A stretch of 64,000 bases of DNA, taken from Pseudoclavibacter sp. AY1F1 (GTDB taxonomy: Bacteria > Actinomycetota > Actinomycetes > Actinomycetales > Microbacteriaceae). The notes beneath the pieces are model-generated. The model was not told where the DNA came from, made no database searches, and saw only the letters and a list, made by a program, of their open reading frames with translations. Made by a program: the position numbers and the translations under genes. Below, in pieces: positions 1 through 7,574 of the stretch. Every line of letters starts with the position of its first letter. The stretch's first letter is position 1. The stretch lies in contig NZ_PSTQ01000007.1 of assembly GCF_002931075.1 (NCBI RefSeq), positions 1 to 64,000 of the forward strand. The letters are read 5' to 3'.

Positions 1-61
1 GTACCTGACCGGCGAGGTCGACGATGATGCGCCGTTGCGTACGGTCGAGCAGGGAGAAGAG

Positions 62-134
62 TGGGCCCGGTGGGGCTCGAACCCACGACCCGCGGATTAA
101 AAGTCCGATGCTCTGCCAACTGAGCTACAGGCCC
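62..134 (-). tRNA. tRNA-Lys (anticodon TTT)
   Basis: The reverse complement folds as a full tRNA cloverleaf. The 7-bp acceptor stem pairs GGGCCTG with CGGGCCC (one G-U pair) and is followed by an A discriminator base at 62. The D arm (GCTC/GAGC), the anticodon stem with loop CTTTTAA, and a T arm with GTGGG-TTCGAGC-CCCAC are all present. The central TTT of the loop gives lysine. No CCA is encoded. It was recognised by eye, and the pairing leaves little doubt. Confidence 0.96.
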
Positions 135-241
135 CACAATCGCCAGGCGTGCGGCGACCGTGGGGAATCCTATCGCGAATTCGGACTGCGATTGGGCCTC
201 GGCGTCCGCTCTTTGTCGGAGGCCGGCGTCATAATCTCGTC

Positions 242-673
242 ATGGCAGAAACAAAGACAAAGCCGTCCGACGTCTCACCGGACCTCCTCATCGACCAAGC
301 CGAGCCTGCAGGCAGGCGCGAGGATGCGCGCATCCTGAAGGAGATCATGGATCGAGTCACGGGCGAGGAGGCCGTGGTCTGGGGGCCGACGATGATCGGT
401 TACGGCACCTACCACTACACGTACGAGAGCGGCCACTCCGGCGACGCCATGATCCTCGGCTTCTCGCCACGCAAGGCGTCGATGTCGATCTACGGCCTGC
501 AGATGTGGGCGCCGGAAGGACTCATCGAACAGCTCGGCAAGGTCAAGCTCGGCAAGGACTGCATCTGGGCCGGCCGCTTCTCGTCGCTCAACCTCGACGT
601 ACTGGAAGAGCTGGTTCGGATCGCGTGGTCGAAGCGGAGGAACCTGCAAGCAATGTTCCCGGCGGGTGCCTGA
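242..673 (+). CDS. DUF1801 family protein (143 aa)
   Basis: Small soluble protein of the DUF1801/YdhG-like fold, function unknown in the family. The central part reads as the typical domain: a VVWGPTMIGYG stretch, then GFSPRKASMSIYG, then the LGKDCIWAGR turn and a C-terminal helix. I placed the start at the ATG at 242 rather than the upstream in-frame codon at 149, because the conserved family sequence begins just after this Met and the 149 extension is Arg-rich and would run close to the tRNA. Its 3' end overlaps the convergent acyltransferase-like gene by about 86 bp. No operon partner is evident. Family assignment fairly sure, cellular role unknown. Confidence 0.85.
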   Translation: MAETKTKPSDVSPDLLIDQAEPAGRREDARILKEIMDRVTGEEAVVWGPTMIGYGTYHYTYESGHSGDAMILGFSPRKASMSIYGLQMWAPEGLIEQLGKVKLGKDCIWAGRFSSLNLDVLEELVRIAWSKRRNLQAMFPAGA

Positions 674-1730
674 GCGAGAGCACACCGATGACCCGCTCGA
701 GCGGGCCAACACCGAGATACCGGCGCCACAGAACGGCAAACACCATGCACACCGCCATGATGCCGATCATCGTGAGCACGCCCTGCGGCTGCCGGTAAAT
801 CAGGCCGGGACCCGCCAGCCAGTTCTCCTCGCCGAGCAGCAGCTGCGACCAGATCGCCGTCAAGATCAGCACGTGCAGGCAGTAGATGGAGAACGCCATC
901 GTGCCCATGTCGGCGAGCGGACGGGTCAGTCGGTTGAACCAGGTGCGCATCCGCTCGCCCGAGAAGTCGCCAAGCAGCTGGATGCCCGCGTAGGCGAGGA
1001 GCGCGAGCCCCAGGTCCCGGGCCTCGTCACCGTAGGAACCTGACTGCGCCACGCCTGTCGTCGCTTCCTCTAGGCGGCGCATCAGCAGCGACGCACCGAG
1101 CAGCGCTGCTCCCCCACCGAATACCAACGCCGTGCGGCGCAGGTTGCCGAGCTGCCATCGCGCCAGCAGGAAGCCGATCAGTAGCATCGGCAGAAGATTG
1201 GTCAGGCGATAGGCCGAGCCGAGCACCGTCCAGTCGAGGAGGAGCGCGGTCGGGTCGAACATCGAGGTCGGCGAGAACGCCGACGTGAGCGCCCAGTTGC
1301 GCGCCACCTCATTCACGAGCGGGGCCGCCGCCAGGAAGACGAGCGCCGCACCCGCCGACCACGCCGCCGGCAGGAACAGGAACGGCGTAGCCACGAGCAT
1401 CATGATGCCGAGGAAGTCGAGCACGATGAGCACACCTGAGAAGTTGATGCTCAGCAGCAGACCGACCAAGATGAGCACGATCGCCTTGATCACCCAGGAG
1501 ATCGCGAAGAAGCTCTTGCGTCGCGAGTCCCAACGCGCTGCGTCACGCAGCTGGTAGCCGGCGGTCACTCCGATCACCAGCGCGAACAACGGCGAGGCGG
1601 CGTCGTTGAGGAAGTGGAAGAGCACTTCGAGCATCCGCGGTTCGCGGTCGTCGAGGAACACGACCGTGTGAGCGATGATCATGGCGAAGATCGCGAAGCC
1701 GCGCACCACGTCGAGGGAGTTGAGGCGCAT
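588..1730 (-). CDS. Multi-pass membrane protein, DUF1624/HGSNAT-like acyltransferase family (380 aa)
   Basis: Integral membrane protein with about ten hydrophobic segments. It begins MRLNSLDVVRGFAIFAMIIAH, the classic R-x-x-x-D-x-x-R-G-x-A start of the DUF1624/DUF418/heparan-alpha-glucosaminide acetyltransferase-like families, proposed to move acyl groups across membranes. The substrate cannot be read from sequence. The last ~25 residues are a Ser/Thr/Arg tail running antisense into the DUF1801 gene, which may be a true extension. The start ATG at 1730 lies 77 bp from the divergent MauE-thioredoxin gene, so the two may share a promoter region. Similar proteins are often annotated only as hypothetical membrane proteins. 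Confidence 0.8.
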   Translation of the reverse strand: MRLNSLDVVRGFAIFAMIIAHTVVFLDDREPRMLEVLFHFLNDAASPLFALVIGVTAGYQLRDAARWDSRRKSFFAISWVIKAIVLILVGLLLSINFSGVLIVLDFLGIMMLVATPFLFLPAAWSAGAALVFLAAAPLVNEVARNWALTSAFSPTSMFDPTALLLDWTVLGSAYRLTNLLPMLLIGFLLARWQLGNLRRTALVFGGGAALLGASLLMRRLEEATTGVAQSGSYGDEARDLGLALLAYAGIQLLGDFSGERMRTWFNRLTRPLADMGTMAFSIYCLHVLILTAIWSQLLLGEENWLAGPGLIYRQPQGVLTMIGIMAVCMVFAVLWRRYLGVGPLERVIGVLSLRHPPGTLLAGSSASTTRSEPALPVRRG

Positions 1731-1807
1731 GCGTCGATCTTCGACGGCCCTGCGCCGCCGGTCAAGCTCGGCCGCTCGACTCGCCGCGAACCAGCGATAA
1801 TGGACGA

Positions 1808-2860
1808 GTGCTTCCCACCTTCGTGATCTTTCCCGTTCTCGTCGCCTGCGTGCTCATCGCCAGCGGAGCCTTGAAGCTCCCGCAACGTTCCCGCACGCTG
1901 CAGTCGTTCGCAGCCTTCGGCGTACCTGCGGCGCTCCGGAAGCCGTGGACTGCCGTCGCCCTGCCGGTTGGCGAGATCATCCTTGGAGCCGCGCTGCTCC
2001 TCCTGAGCGGGACCGCCTACCTCGTCGCCGCCGCCCTCTCGACCCTCCTCATGGCCGCCTACCTGACGGTCGTCGCGCGCAGCGTAGCTAAGCGTCAGGC
2101 GGTCGACTGCAACTGCTTCGGCGCGCTCAGCACAGAACCGGTCAGCCAGATCACGATCTGGCGGAACGCCGGGCTCACCCTCGCCGCCCTCCTGTCCCTC
2201 TTCCTGCCTTGGATGTGGCTCGGAGTTCCCATCCAGCTGGCGCTTTTCTCGATCTCTGACTGGATGTGGCTCCTCGCGGTCGCAGTCGTAGCCGTGATCG
2301 GCATCGTCGCCAACCTGGCCAAGACCTCGGCGACCCCCGTGACATCGACCGGCAACGGCGCCTCTGGCCAGGACTTCGAGCTTGTCGAGCAGGGGCCCGA
2401 CCTCATCTCCGACCCGAGCGCCCGCGACATGATTCCGCACAACCTCGAGCTCGTCTCAGGAGACGGCTCCCCCGAGCTCCTCTACAACCTCGTCGTCGTT
2501 CCGCAGAAGACCACCATCCTCATCTTCGCCAGGGTCGGATGCGGCTCCTGCGGCCCCGTGCTCAGCCAGATCGGCGACTGGTCACGGCGTATGGGCGACG
2601 ACGCTCAGATCATCGTCGCCACGTCCTCGAGCCGCGCCTCCGTCAAGAAGACGTACCCGAGCGCTCTGCCCTCCACCTATTTCGGGGCGAAGGCGGTGAC
2701 CGAATTCTTCGAGGCTGAGGCCACTCCGGCGGCGCTCCTGCTCGCCGCAGACGGAACCATCGCCTCCGCTCCTGAGTACGGTAGCGAGATCATCACGGAG
2801 CGCGTCGAGCAGCTCCTCGCCTCGTTCGACGCGCAGCGCCAGGCTCAACCGCAGGGCTGA
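1808..2860 (+). CDS. MauE-like membrane domain fused to a thioredoxin-like domain (350 aa)
   Basis: Residues 1-~170 are a four-helix membrane module of the MauE/DoxX type, with the MauE signature VDCNCFG near residue 100 preceding a basic-turn helix. A further hydrophobic helix (~155-172) and a flexible linker lead to a C-terminal thioredoxin-like domain (~215-340) with a CGSC motif in an IFARVGCGSCGP context and a cis-Pro-like TPAAL segment. MauE proteins supply disulfide or redox functions for methylamine dehydrogenase maturation, and MauE-TlpA fusions occur widely in actinobacteria without mau genes. I infer a membrane thiol-disulfide exchange protein, possibly coupling quinone or thiol redox to an extracytoplasmic partner. 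Starts at GTG 1808. No mau genes are nearby. Confidence 0.82.
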   Translation: MLPTFVIFPVLVACVLIASGALKLPQRSRTLQSFAAFGVPAALRKPWTAVALPVGEIILGAALLLLSGTAYLVAAALSTLLMAAYLTVVARSVAKRQAVDCNCFGALSTEPVSQITIWRNAGLTLAALLSLFLPWMWLGVPIQLALFSISDWMWLLAVAVVAVIGIVANLAKTSATPVTSTGNGASGQDFELVEQGPDLISDPSARDMIPHNLELVSGDGSPELLYNLVVVPQKTTILIFARVGCGSCGPVLSQIGDWSRRMGDDAQIIVATSSSRASVKKTYPSALPSTYFGAKAVTEFFEAEATPAALLLAADGTIASAPEYGSEIITERVEQLLASFDAQRQAQPQG

Positions 2861-2974
2861 GCCCCTCCACGCAAATCCGTCGCAAATCGGTCGCGCGGCC
2901 GAAGCGTCTGCTACCTCCCTGCTCGTACCGTGAAGGTGTCGGGATCAGCCCCGGCCCAGCACTGGAGGAACACC

Positions 2975-3250
2975 ATGAGCGAGCAATACGTCGTCATCAC
3001 CGAGACCGTCAGCATCAGCGCGGTCGGCACGAAACTCGGCCAGTCCGAGCCGGTGAGCACTGAAGCCGAGGGCCTGGATTTGCTTGAGCAGGTCGCGCGC
3101 GGCGTGTTTCCCGACCTCCACACGCCCCACCGCCCGGGCCGCACGTTCCGCGTGAGCGAGACCGAGTACGTGGACCGCCGCGAAGGCAAGGCGCTGCCGA
3201 AGAAGCAGACCCGCATCACGCTTGCACGAGTCGTCGCCACCCGCGACTGA
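2975..3250 (+). CDS. Hypothetical small protein (91 aa)
   Basis: I do not recognise a family. The ATG at 2975 is preceded by a good ribosome binding site (ACTGGAGGAACACC), which decides it over an upstream in-frame ATG at 2930. The protein is soluble, without membrane segments or Cys pairs, and ends KKQTRITLARVVATRD. The last 18 coding bases (3233-3250, including the stop) are repeated exactly at 3260-3277, so the 3' end sits in a local duplication. A strong bidirectional hairpin follows. It is monocistronic by position. Function unknown. Confidence 0.6.
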   Translation: MSEQYVVITETVSISAVGTKLGQSEPVSTEAEGLDLLEQVARGVFPDLHTPHRPGRTFRVSETEYVDRREGKALPKKQTRITLARVVATRD

Positions 3251-3277
3251 ATCAACACAGTCGCCACCCGCGACTGA
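3233..3277. repeat. 18-bp exact direct repeat spanning a stop codon
   Basis: GTCGCCACCCGCGACTGA occurs at 3233-3250 and again at 3260-3277, a period of 27 bp. The first copy is the end of the upstream small gene including its TGA, and the second lies just outside. It looks like a replication-slippage duplication of the gene end. Confidence 0.9.
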
Positions 3278-3301
3278 AGAGCGGCGGATGCGGGAGGTAC
3301 A

Positions 3302-3344
3302 GCGGAGGGCCCGAACAGTTCATCGAACTGCTCGGGCCCTCCGC
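3302..3344. terminator. Bidirectional hairpin terminator between convergent genes
   Basis: Arms GCGGAGGGCCCGA-a-CAGTT and AACTG-c-TCGGGCCCTCCGC pair over about 18 bp with one mismatch and a 5-base loop (CATCG). It lies between the plus-strand small gene and the minus-strand folD stop, so it can serve both. There is no long T tract, as is common in high-GC actinobacteria. Confidence 0.8.
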
Positions 3345-3358
3345 CATGCGTGCGGTGG

Positions 3359-4246
3359 CTAGACCGCTGGGTTCAGGCGCTCGGCCTGCTCGACGACATT
3401 CTCGAGCAGCAGCGCCCGCGTCATCGGGCCGACGCCGCCGGGGTTCGGCGACACCCAGGCCGCCACGTCCCAGACGCCGGGGTCGACATCGCCCGCGACT
3501 TTCGATTTGCCCGTCTCCGGGTCCTCGACTCGGCTGACGCCGACGTCGAGCACCGCAGCGCCAGGCTTGACCCACTCCGGGCGAACGATTCCCGCGACGC
3601 CGGCGGCAGACACGATGACGTCGGCCTCGCGTGCGAGGACGCCGATGTCGGGCGTCCCCGTGTGCGTGAGCGTGACCGTCGCGTTGTTCTCGCGGCGGGT
3701 GAGGAGCGGCCCGATGGAACGGCCGACCGTCACGCCGCGCCCGATGACAAGCACGTGCTTGCCGTTCAGCGAGATGTCATTGCGCCGCAGCAGCTCGATC
3801 ACACCGCGAGGAGTGCACGGCAGCGGCGTCACGATCGGGTCGTTGGCGTTGAGCACAAGGCGACCCAGGTTGGTCGGATGCAGTCCGTCCGCATCCTTCG
3901 ACGGGTCGATGCGCTCGATGACACGGTCCGTGTCGATGTGCTTCGGCAAAGGTAGCTGCACGATGTACCCGGTGCACGCTGGGTCGGCGTTGAGGCGATC
4001 GATCTCCGCCTCCAGCTCCTCCTGCGTGGTCTCCGTCGGCAGGTCGACGCGAATCGACTCGATGCCGACCTCGGCGCAGTCGCGGTGCTTGCCCGCGACG
4101 TACCACTTCGAACCGGGGTCTTCGCCGACGAGGATCGTGCCGAGTCCGGGCACTACGCCTCGCTCCGCGAGCGCGGCTACGCGCTCACGGAGCTCGGCCT
4201 TGATCTCTGCCGCGGCCTTCTTGCCGTCGAGTGCGGCAGCCGTCAT
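3359..4246 (-). CDS. folD: Bifunctional methylene-THF dehydrogenase / methenyl-THF cyclohydrolase
   Basis: Interconverts 5,10-methylene-THF and 10-formyl-THF in the cytosol, feeding purine synthesis. The sequence shows the family pattern: the [13 protein letters not shown] segment and [11 protein letters not shown] in the N-terminal catalytic domain, then a nucleotide-binding [17 protein letters not shown] loop, [21 protein letters not shown], and the closing [16 protein letters not shown]. At 295 residues the length is normal. Its ATG overlaps the glyA stop codon (ATGA at 4243-4246), so translation is coupled and both genes sit behind the ZTP riboswitch upstream of glyA. Serine hydroxymethyltransferase makes the substrate this enzyme uses. 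Confidence 0.97.
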   Translation of the reverse strand: MTAAALDGKKAAAEIKAELRERVAALAERGVVPGLGTILVGEDPGSKWYVAGKHRDCAEVGIESIRVDLPTETTQEELEAEIDRLNADPACTGYIVQLPLPKHIDTDRVIERIDPSKDADGLHPTNLGRLVLNANDPIVTPLPCTPRGVIELLRRNDISLNGKHVLVIGRGVTVGRSIGPLLTRRENNATVTLTHTGTPDIGVLAREADVIVSAAGVAGIVRPEWVKPGAAVLDVGVSRVEDPETGKSKVAGDVDPGVWDVAAWVSPNPGGVGPMTRALLLENVVEQAERLNPAV

Positions 4247-5538
4247 GCTTCGCCGAGGCCCGGGTAGAGCGGGAACGCGTCAGCGAGCGCCTTCGTGCGG
4301 GCACGGAGTGCTGGCACGTCGGCGTCTGGCAGCAGCGCGAGGGCGATGACATCGGCGACCTCGGTGAACTCGGCGTCGCCGAAGCCACGCGTTGCAAGCG
4401 CCGGCGTTCCGATGCGCAGACCAGAGGTGACCAGCGGCGGACGCGGGTCGTTGGGGACAGCATTGCGGTTGACGGTCACGCCCACTTCGTGGAGGAGGTC
4501 CTCGGCCTGCTTGCCGTCGATCTCCGCGTTGCGCAGGTCGACGAGGATGAGGTGCACGTCGGTTCCGCCCGAGCGGACCGAGATGCCGGCATCGGCAACG
4601 TCGGCCTGCTGGAGGCGGTCCGCAACGATCTTGGCGCCGCGCAGCGTGCGCTCCTGACGGTCCTTGAATTCGTCGCTCGCCGCGAGCTTGAACGCCGTCG
4701 CCTTGCCGGCGATGACGTGCATGAGGGGTCCACCCTGCTGGCCGGGGAAGACAGCCGTGTTGATCTTCTTCGCCAGGTCGGCGTCGTTGGTCAGGATGAA
4801 GCCAGAGCGCGGGCCGCCGATGGTCTTGTGGACCGTGCTGGACGTGACGTGGGCGTGCTGCACCGGGTTGGGGTGAAGGCCTGCCGCCACGAGGCCAGCG
4901 AAGTGCGCCATGTCGACCCACAGGTACGCGCCCACCTCGTCGGCGATCTCGCGGAACTTCGCGAAGTCGAGCTGACGCGGGTACGCGGACCAGCCGGCGA
5001 CGATGACCTTCGGCTTGTGCTCGAGGGCAAGCTCGCGCACCTGATCCATGTCGATCTGCGAAGACTCCGCGTCGACGCCGTACGCGACGATGTTGTAGAG
5101 GCGGCCGGAGAAGTTGATCTTCATGCCGTGCGTCAGGTGCCCGCCGTGGTCGAGCGAAAGGCCGAGCAGGGTGTCACCCGGACGCGCCAGTGCGTGCATG
5201 ACCGCGGCGTTCGCGGTGGCTCCCGAGTGCGGCTGGACGTTCGCGAACCCGGCACCGAACAGCGACTTGGCGCGCTCGATGGCGAGGTTCTCTGCGACGT
5301 CGACAACTTCGCATCCGCCGTAGTAACGACGTCCCGGATAACCCTCGGCGTACTTGTTGGTGAGGACACTGCCAGTGGCCTCGAGGACGGCGCGCGGAAC
5401 GAAGTTCTCGCTGGCGATCATCTCGAGCGTGGAGCGCTGGCGGTCGAGCTCCTGCTCGAGGACCGCGGCGATCTCAGGGTCGACTTCACTCAGCGGAGCA
5501 TTGAATGAATCCAGGGGGGCGTTGAACGTATCGGTCAC
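4243..5538 (-). CDS. glyA: Serine hydroxymethyltransferase
   Basis: PLP enzyme converting serine and THF to glycine and 5,10-methylene-THF. Diagnostic stretches include [26 protein letters not shown], the [14 protein letters not shown] region, [12 protein letters not shown], and the Schiff-base lysine in [15 protein letters not shown] start it at GTG 5538 ([10 protein letters not shown]), which has a strong GAAGGAG site 6-7 bases upstream. The frame stays open much further 5', but that part is the antisense of the neighbouring Pr6Pr gene. The protein is 431 aa, typical for the family. The N-terminus carries a short internal duplication ([14 protein letters not shown]). First gene of the riboswitch-controlled glyA-folD unit. 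Confidence 0.96.
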   Translation of the reverse strand: MTDTFNAPLDSFNAPLSEVDPEIAAVLEQELDRQRSTLEMIASENFVPRAVLEATGSVLTNKYAEGYPGRRYYGGCEVVDVAENLAIERAKSLFGAGFANVQPHSGATANAAVMHALARPGDTLLGLSLDHGGHLTHGMKINFSGRLYNIVAYGVDAESSQIDMDQVRELALEHKPKVIVAGWSAYPRQLDFAKFREIADEVGAYLWVDMAHFAGLVAAGLHPNPVQHAHVTSSTVHKTIGGPRSGFILTNDADLAKKINTAVFPGQQGGPLMHVIAGKATAFKLAASDEFKDRQERTLRGAKIVADRLQQADVADAGISVRSGGTDVHLILVDLRNAEIDGKQAEDLLHEVGVTVNRNAVPNDPRPPLVTSGLRIGTPALATRGFGDAEFTEVADVIALALLPDADVPALRARTKALADAFPLYPGLGEA

Positions 5539-5589
5539 GAAGACTCCTTCAGGAAACCGGATGGCACGGCGAACATGTGGTCGTGAACC

Positions 5590-5668
5590 GGCGAGCCCAG
5601 GCGAACGGCTCGAAAACCCGAAGAGCCGCTCCCTGGTGGTGACCCACCTGAACGCCAGTCGCAGCCGT
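5590..5668 (-). promoter_or_regulatory. ZTP (pfl motif) riboswitch upstream of glyA-folD
   Basis: Read on the minus strand, the glyA leader holds the conserved core of the ZTP/ZMP aptamer in order: GCGACTGGCG (5662-5653), a GGTGGG and CACCA-GGGAGC section, a variable GC hairpin (GGCTCTTCGGGTTTTCGAGCC), and the hallmark GCCGTTCGCCTGGGC (ending near 5595). These blocks match the known consensus in which the two aptamer halves join through a pseudoknot. ZTP riboswitches switch on folate one-carbon genes when 10-formyl-THF is short and ZTP accumulates; glyA, folD and purH are classic targets, so the context fits exactly. The expression platform lies between 5590 and the GTG at 5538. The boundaries are approximate. 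Confidence 0.88.
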
Positions 5669-5675
5669 GAGAAGT

Positions 5676-6305
5676 CTAGCGCGACTTCGCCGACGACCGC
5701 GAGAGCAGAGTCACAAGCCAGGTGAGGGCGACGCCGAGCACCACCAGGCCGATGATCGTGAGCGCGACCGGCGCGTATCCCTGGTCGGTCGGGTTCAGGA
5801 ACGGGTACGGGTACCAGCCGATGAGGTTGCCTCGCACAAGCGAGAACGCGGCGTACCCGGCGGGGAAGATGAGCCAGATAAGAGCCGTGGCGAAGCGGAT
5901 GCGCTTGGTCGGCCGGTCGACAAGCAGGTCGATCAGCATCACGACCGGCATGACGTAGTGCAGCACCGTGTTGTTCCACGGCACCGCGGTGAAGGCGACA
6001 TCCGTGAGCCCGGAGAGCAGCAGCGCGAATCCGATGCCGACGATGAGGATGTACACCGCGACTGCTGCGCGGAAGGCGTTGACTCGCGCCCCTTGCGCGT
6101 TCGCGGCAGTCGCCACCGCGCTGATCAGCAGCGACAGCACGACAAGCATGTTCGTCTCGATCGTGAAGTAGGCGAAGAAGTTTGCCGGCACCCATGTGCC
6201 GCGCTCCATGATTGTCGCGATCTCAGACACGATCGAAGAGAACGCGAGCAGCCCGAATCCGATCTTCGCGATGACAAGCGCTGGGCGGTGAATCGAAGAG
6301 GCCAC
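5676..6305 (-). CDS. Pr6Pr family membrane protein (209 aa)
   Basis: Six hydrophobic segments and the family pattern [18 protein letters not shown] ... [22 protein letters not shown] ... [13 protein letters not shown] identify the Pr6Pr (FAR-17a/AIG1-like) group of unknown function. I chose GTG 6305 ([10 protein letters not shown]) because AGAAGGA lies just upstream; a longer frame to 6392 exists but has no site and an atypical Cys-rich start. The gene ends just ahead of the glyA riboswitch and may be transcribed independently of it. Confidence 0.82.
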   Translation of the reverse strand: MASSIHRPALVIAKIGFGLLAFSSIVSEIATIMERGTWVPANFFAYFTIETNMLVVLSLLISAVATAANAQGARVNAFRAAVAVYILIVGIGFALLLSGLTDVAFTAVPWNNTVLHYVMPVVMLIDLLVDRPTKRIRFATALIWLIFPAGYAAFSLVRGNLIGWYPYPFLNPTDQGYAPVALTIIGLVVLGVALTWLVTLLSRSSAKSR

Positions 6306-6404
6306 GGGAGTCCTTCTGTCTGCGGCGGGGGAAACGGACTTCGCTGCGCGATGCACCTTGCAGCAATCGCCGTGCACAGTAGCCGCAGACATGAGCGTAC
6401 GCGG

Positions 6405-7421
6405 TCAGACGCGCTCTCTGCGGTAGTCCGCGGGTGTCACGCCGAGCCGCGTCAGGAAGTGCCGACGCATCGTCGTCCCATCGCCGAACCCCGCGGCAGC
6501 GGACACCTCGCTGAGTGGAAGCATCGGCTGCTCCACCAGCAGCGCTGCAGCCGACTGCACTCGCCTGGCGGCGATGAGCCCCGCGACGCCGTCACTCTCA
6601 TCCGCCAGGTCGCGGTAGAGCTTCCGCCTGCTGATGTGCAGGGCACGAGCGATGCTGTCCGCATCGAACCCCTGGAGCACGTGGTATTTCTCTATGAGGT
6701 CGTGGACCGCGGCCTTCAGCTGCAGCGACTGCTGCGCGGGCGTCATCACCGGGGGTGCGACCTGCAGGAGCGCGGCGCGCAGGAGGTCGTGGAGCACCGA
6801 CTCCGCGACGACTGAGGTGCGCTGCGCACCGTTCGCCATGGTCGCGGACTCGACCAGGTACCGCCCGACGAACGCGAGGAAAGCCGCTGTGAGCGCCGTC
6901 TCAGGCAACCGCAATGGCCACTCGACGATCGTGAACCTCGTGTCATGCGCGATGTCGTTGATGGGGACTGCTAAGCCGAGCGTCTCGACAACTCCGATAC
7001 CCGCCGTGGCGAGCGGATGTGCGGAGTTCACGACCAGGATCTCCCCCGGATTGAGGACACCAGATTGCTTTCCATTGCGAAATTTCAAGGAGCCGCGGAG
7101 CACGGCGATCGCAATGAGCTTCTCGCGTTGATCGCGACTGAAATCCTCACGATCCCGTTCGGCGCCGGAGCTTGTACGAAGCGCGCCAAACAGCTGCACC
7201 GACCCCACGGAGACGCTCAGCGAGTAAGCGTGGAAATCCGCGGCGCCCGCCACACTTGGGGGCTTCGCGGCACCGACAAAGTCCGCGAGCCCCAATTCCC
7301 CGTGGAATTGCTCGAATGATCCTGGAGCCAACTCATCGGTGGAGAAATACGCGTACGGCTCCCCCGTGTGCGCGATCCTGGCAATCCACGCGCTGAGATC
7401 CTGCTTCGAACTCCCCAGCAC
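6405..7421 (-). CDS. AraC family transcriptional regulator (338 aa)
   Basis: An N-terminal cupin-like domain of the AraC-binding-2 type (~40-215, with VLRGSLKFRNGKQSGVLNPGEILVVNSAHP) is followed by a C-terminal two-HTH AraC domain (~235-335). The latter shows ADSIARALHISRRKLYRDLAD and the second helix region SEVSAAAGFGDGTTMRRHFLTRLGVTPADYRRERV. The ligand is unknown. It lies downstream of putA on the same strand but is separated by a tandem repeat and 145 bp, and may act on a neighbour or at a distance. The domain call is secure; the target is not visible. Confidence 0.92.
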   Translation of the reverse strand: MLGSSKQDLSAWIARIAHTGEPYAYFSTDELAPGSFEQFHGELGLADFVGAAKPPSVAGAADFHAYSLSVSVGSVQLFGALRTSSGAERDREDFSRDQREKLIAIAVLRGSLKFRNGKQSGVLNPGEILVVNSAHPLATAGIGVVETLGLAVPINDIAHDTRFTIVEWPLRLPETALTAAFLAFVGRYLVESATMANGAQRTSVVAESVLHDLLRAALLQVAPPVMTPAQQSLQLKAAVHDLIEKYHVLQGFDADSIARALHISRRKLYRDLADESDGVAGLIAARRVQSAAALLVEQPMLPLSEVSAAAGFGDGTTMRRHFLTRLGVTPADYRRERV

Positions 7422-7508
7422 TGACTACCCCCGGAAACGACCCACGCTAGCTTTTGACCAGGATACCGAGGTTTCCGCGACCGCGAATCGAAGGGTATTC
7501 AGTGCATG

Positions 7509-7574
7509 TTGATCAGTGCGGGTGGATCAGTGCGTGTGGATCAGCGTGTGGATCAGTGCGTGTGGATCAGCGTG
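7509..7574. repeat. Short tandem repeat at the putA stop codon
   Basis: Units of TGGATCAGTGCGTG (14 bp) and a shortened TGGATCAGCGTG (12 bp) alternate about five times, with a slightly diverged first unit. The last unit contains the putA stop (TCA at 7567-7569 on plus), and each unit brings a minus-strand TGA in some frame. It looks like slippage that has multiplied the gene's stop region. Confidence 0.9.

Noticed and set aside
24-338. Open frame with the peptide GPGGARTHDPRIKSPMLCQLSYRP
   Set aside because: This is the well-known artefact of translating across a tRNA gene; the region is tRNA-Lys on the other strand.
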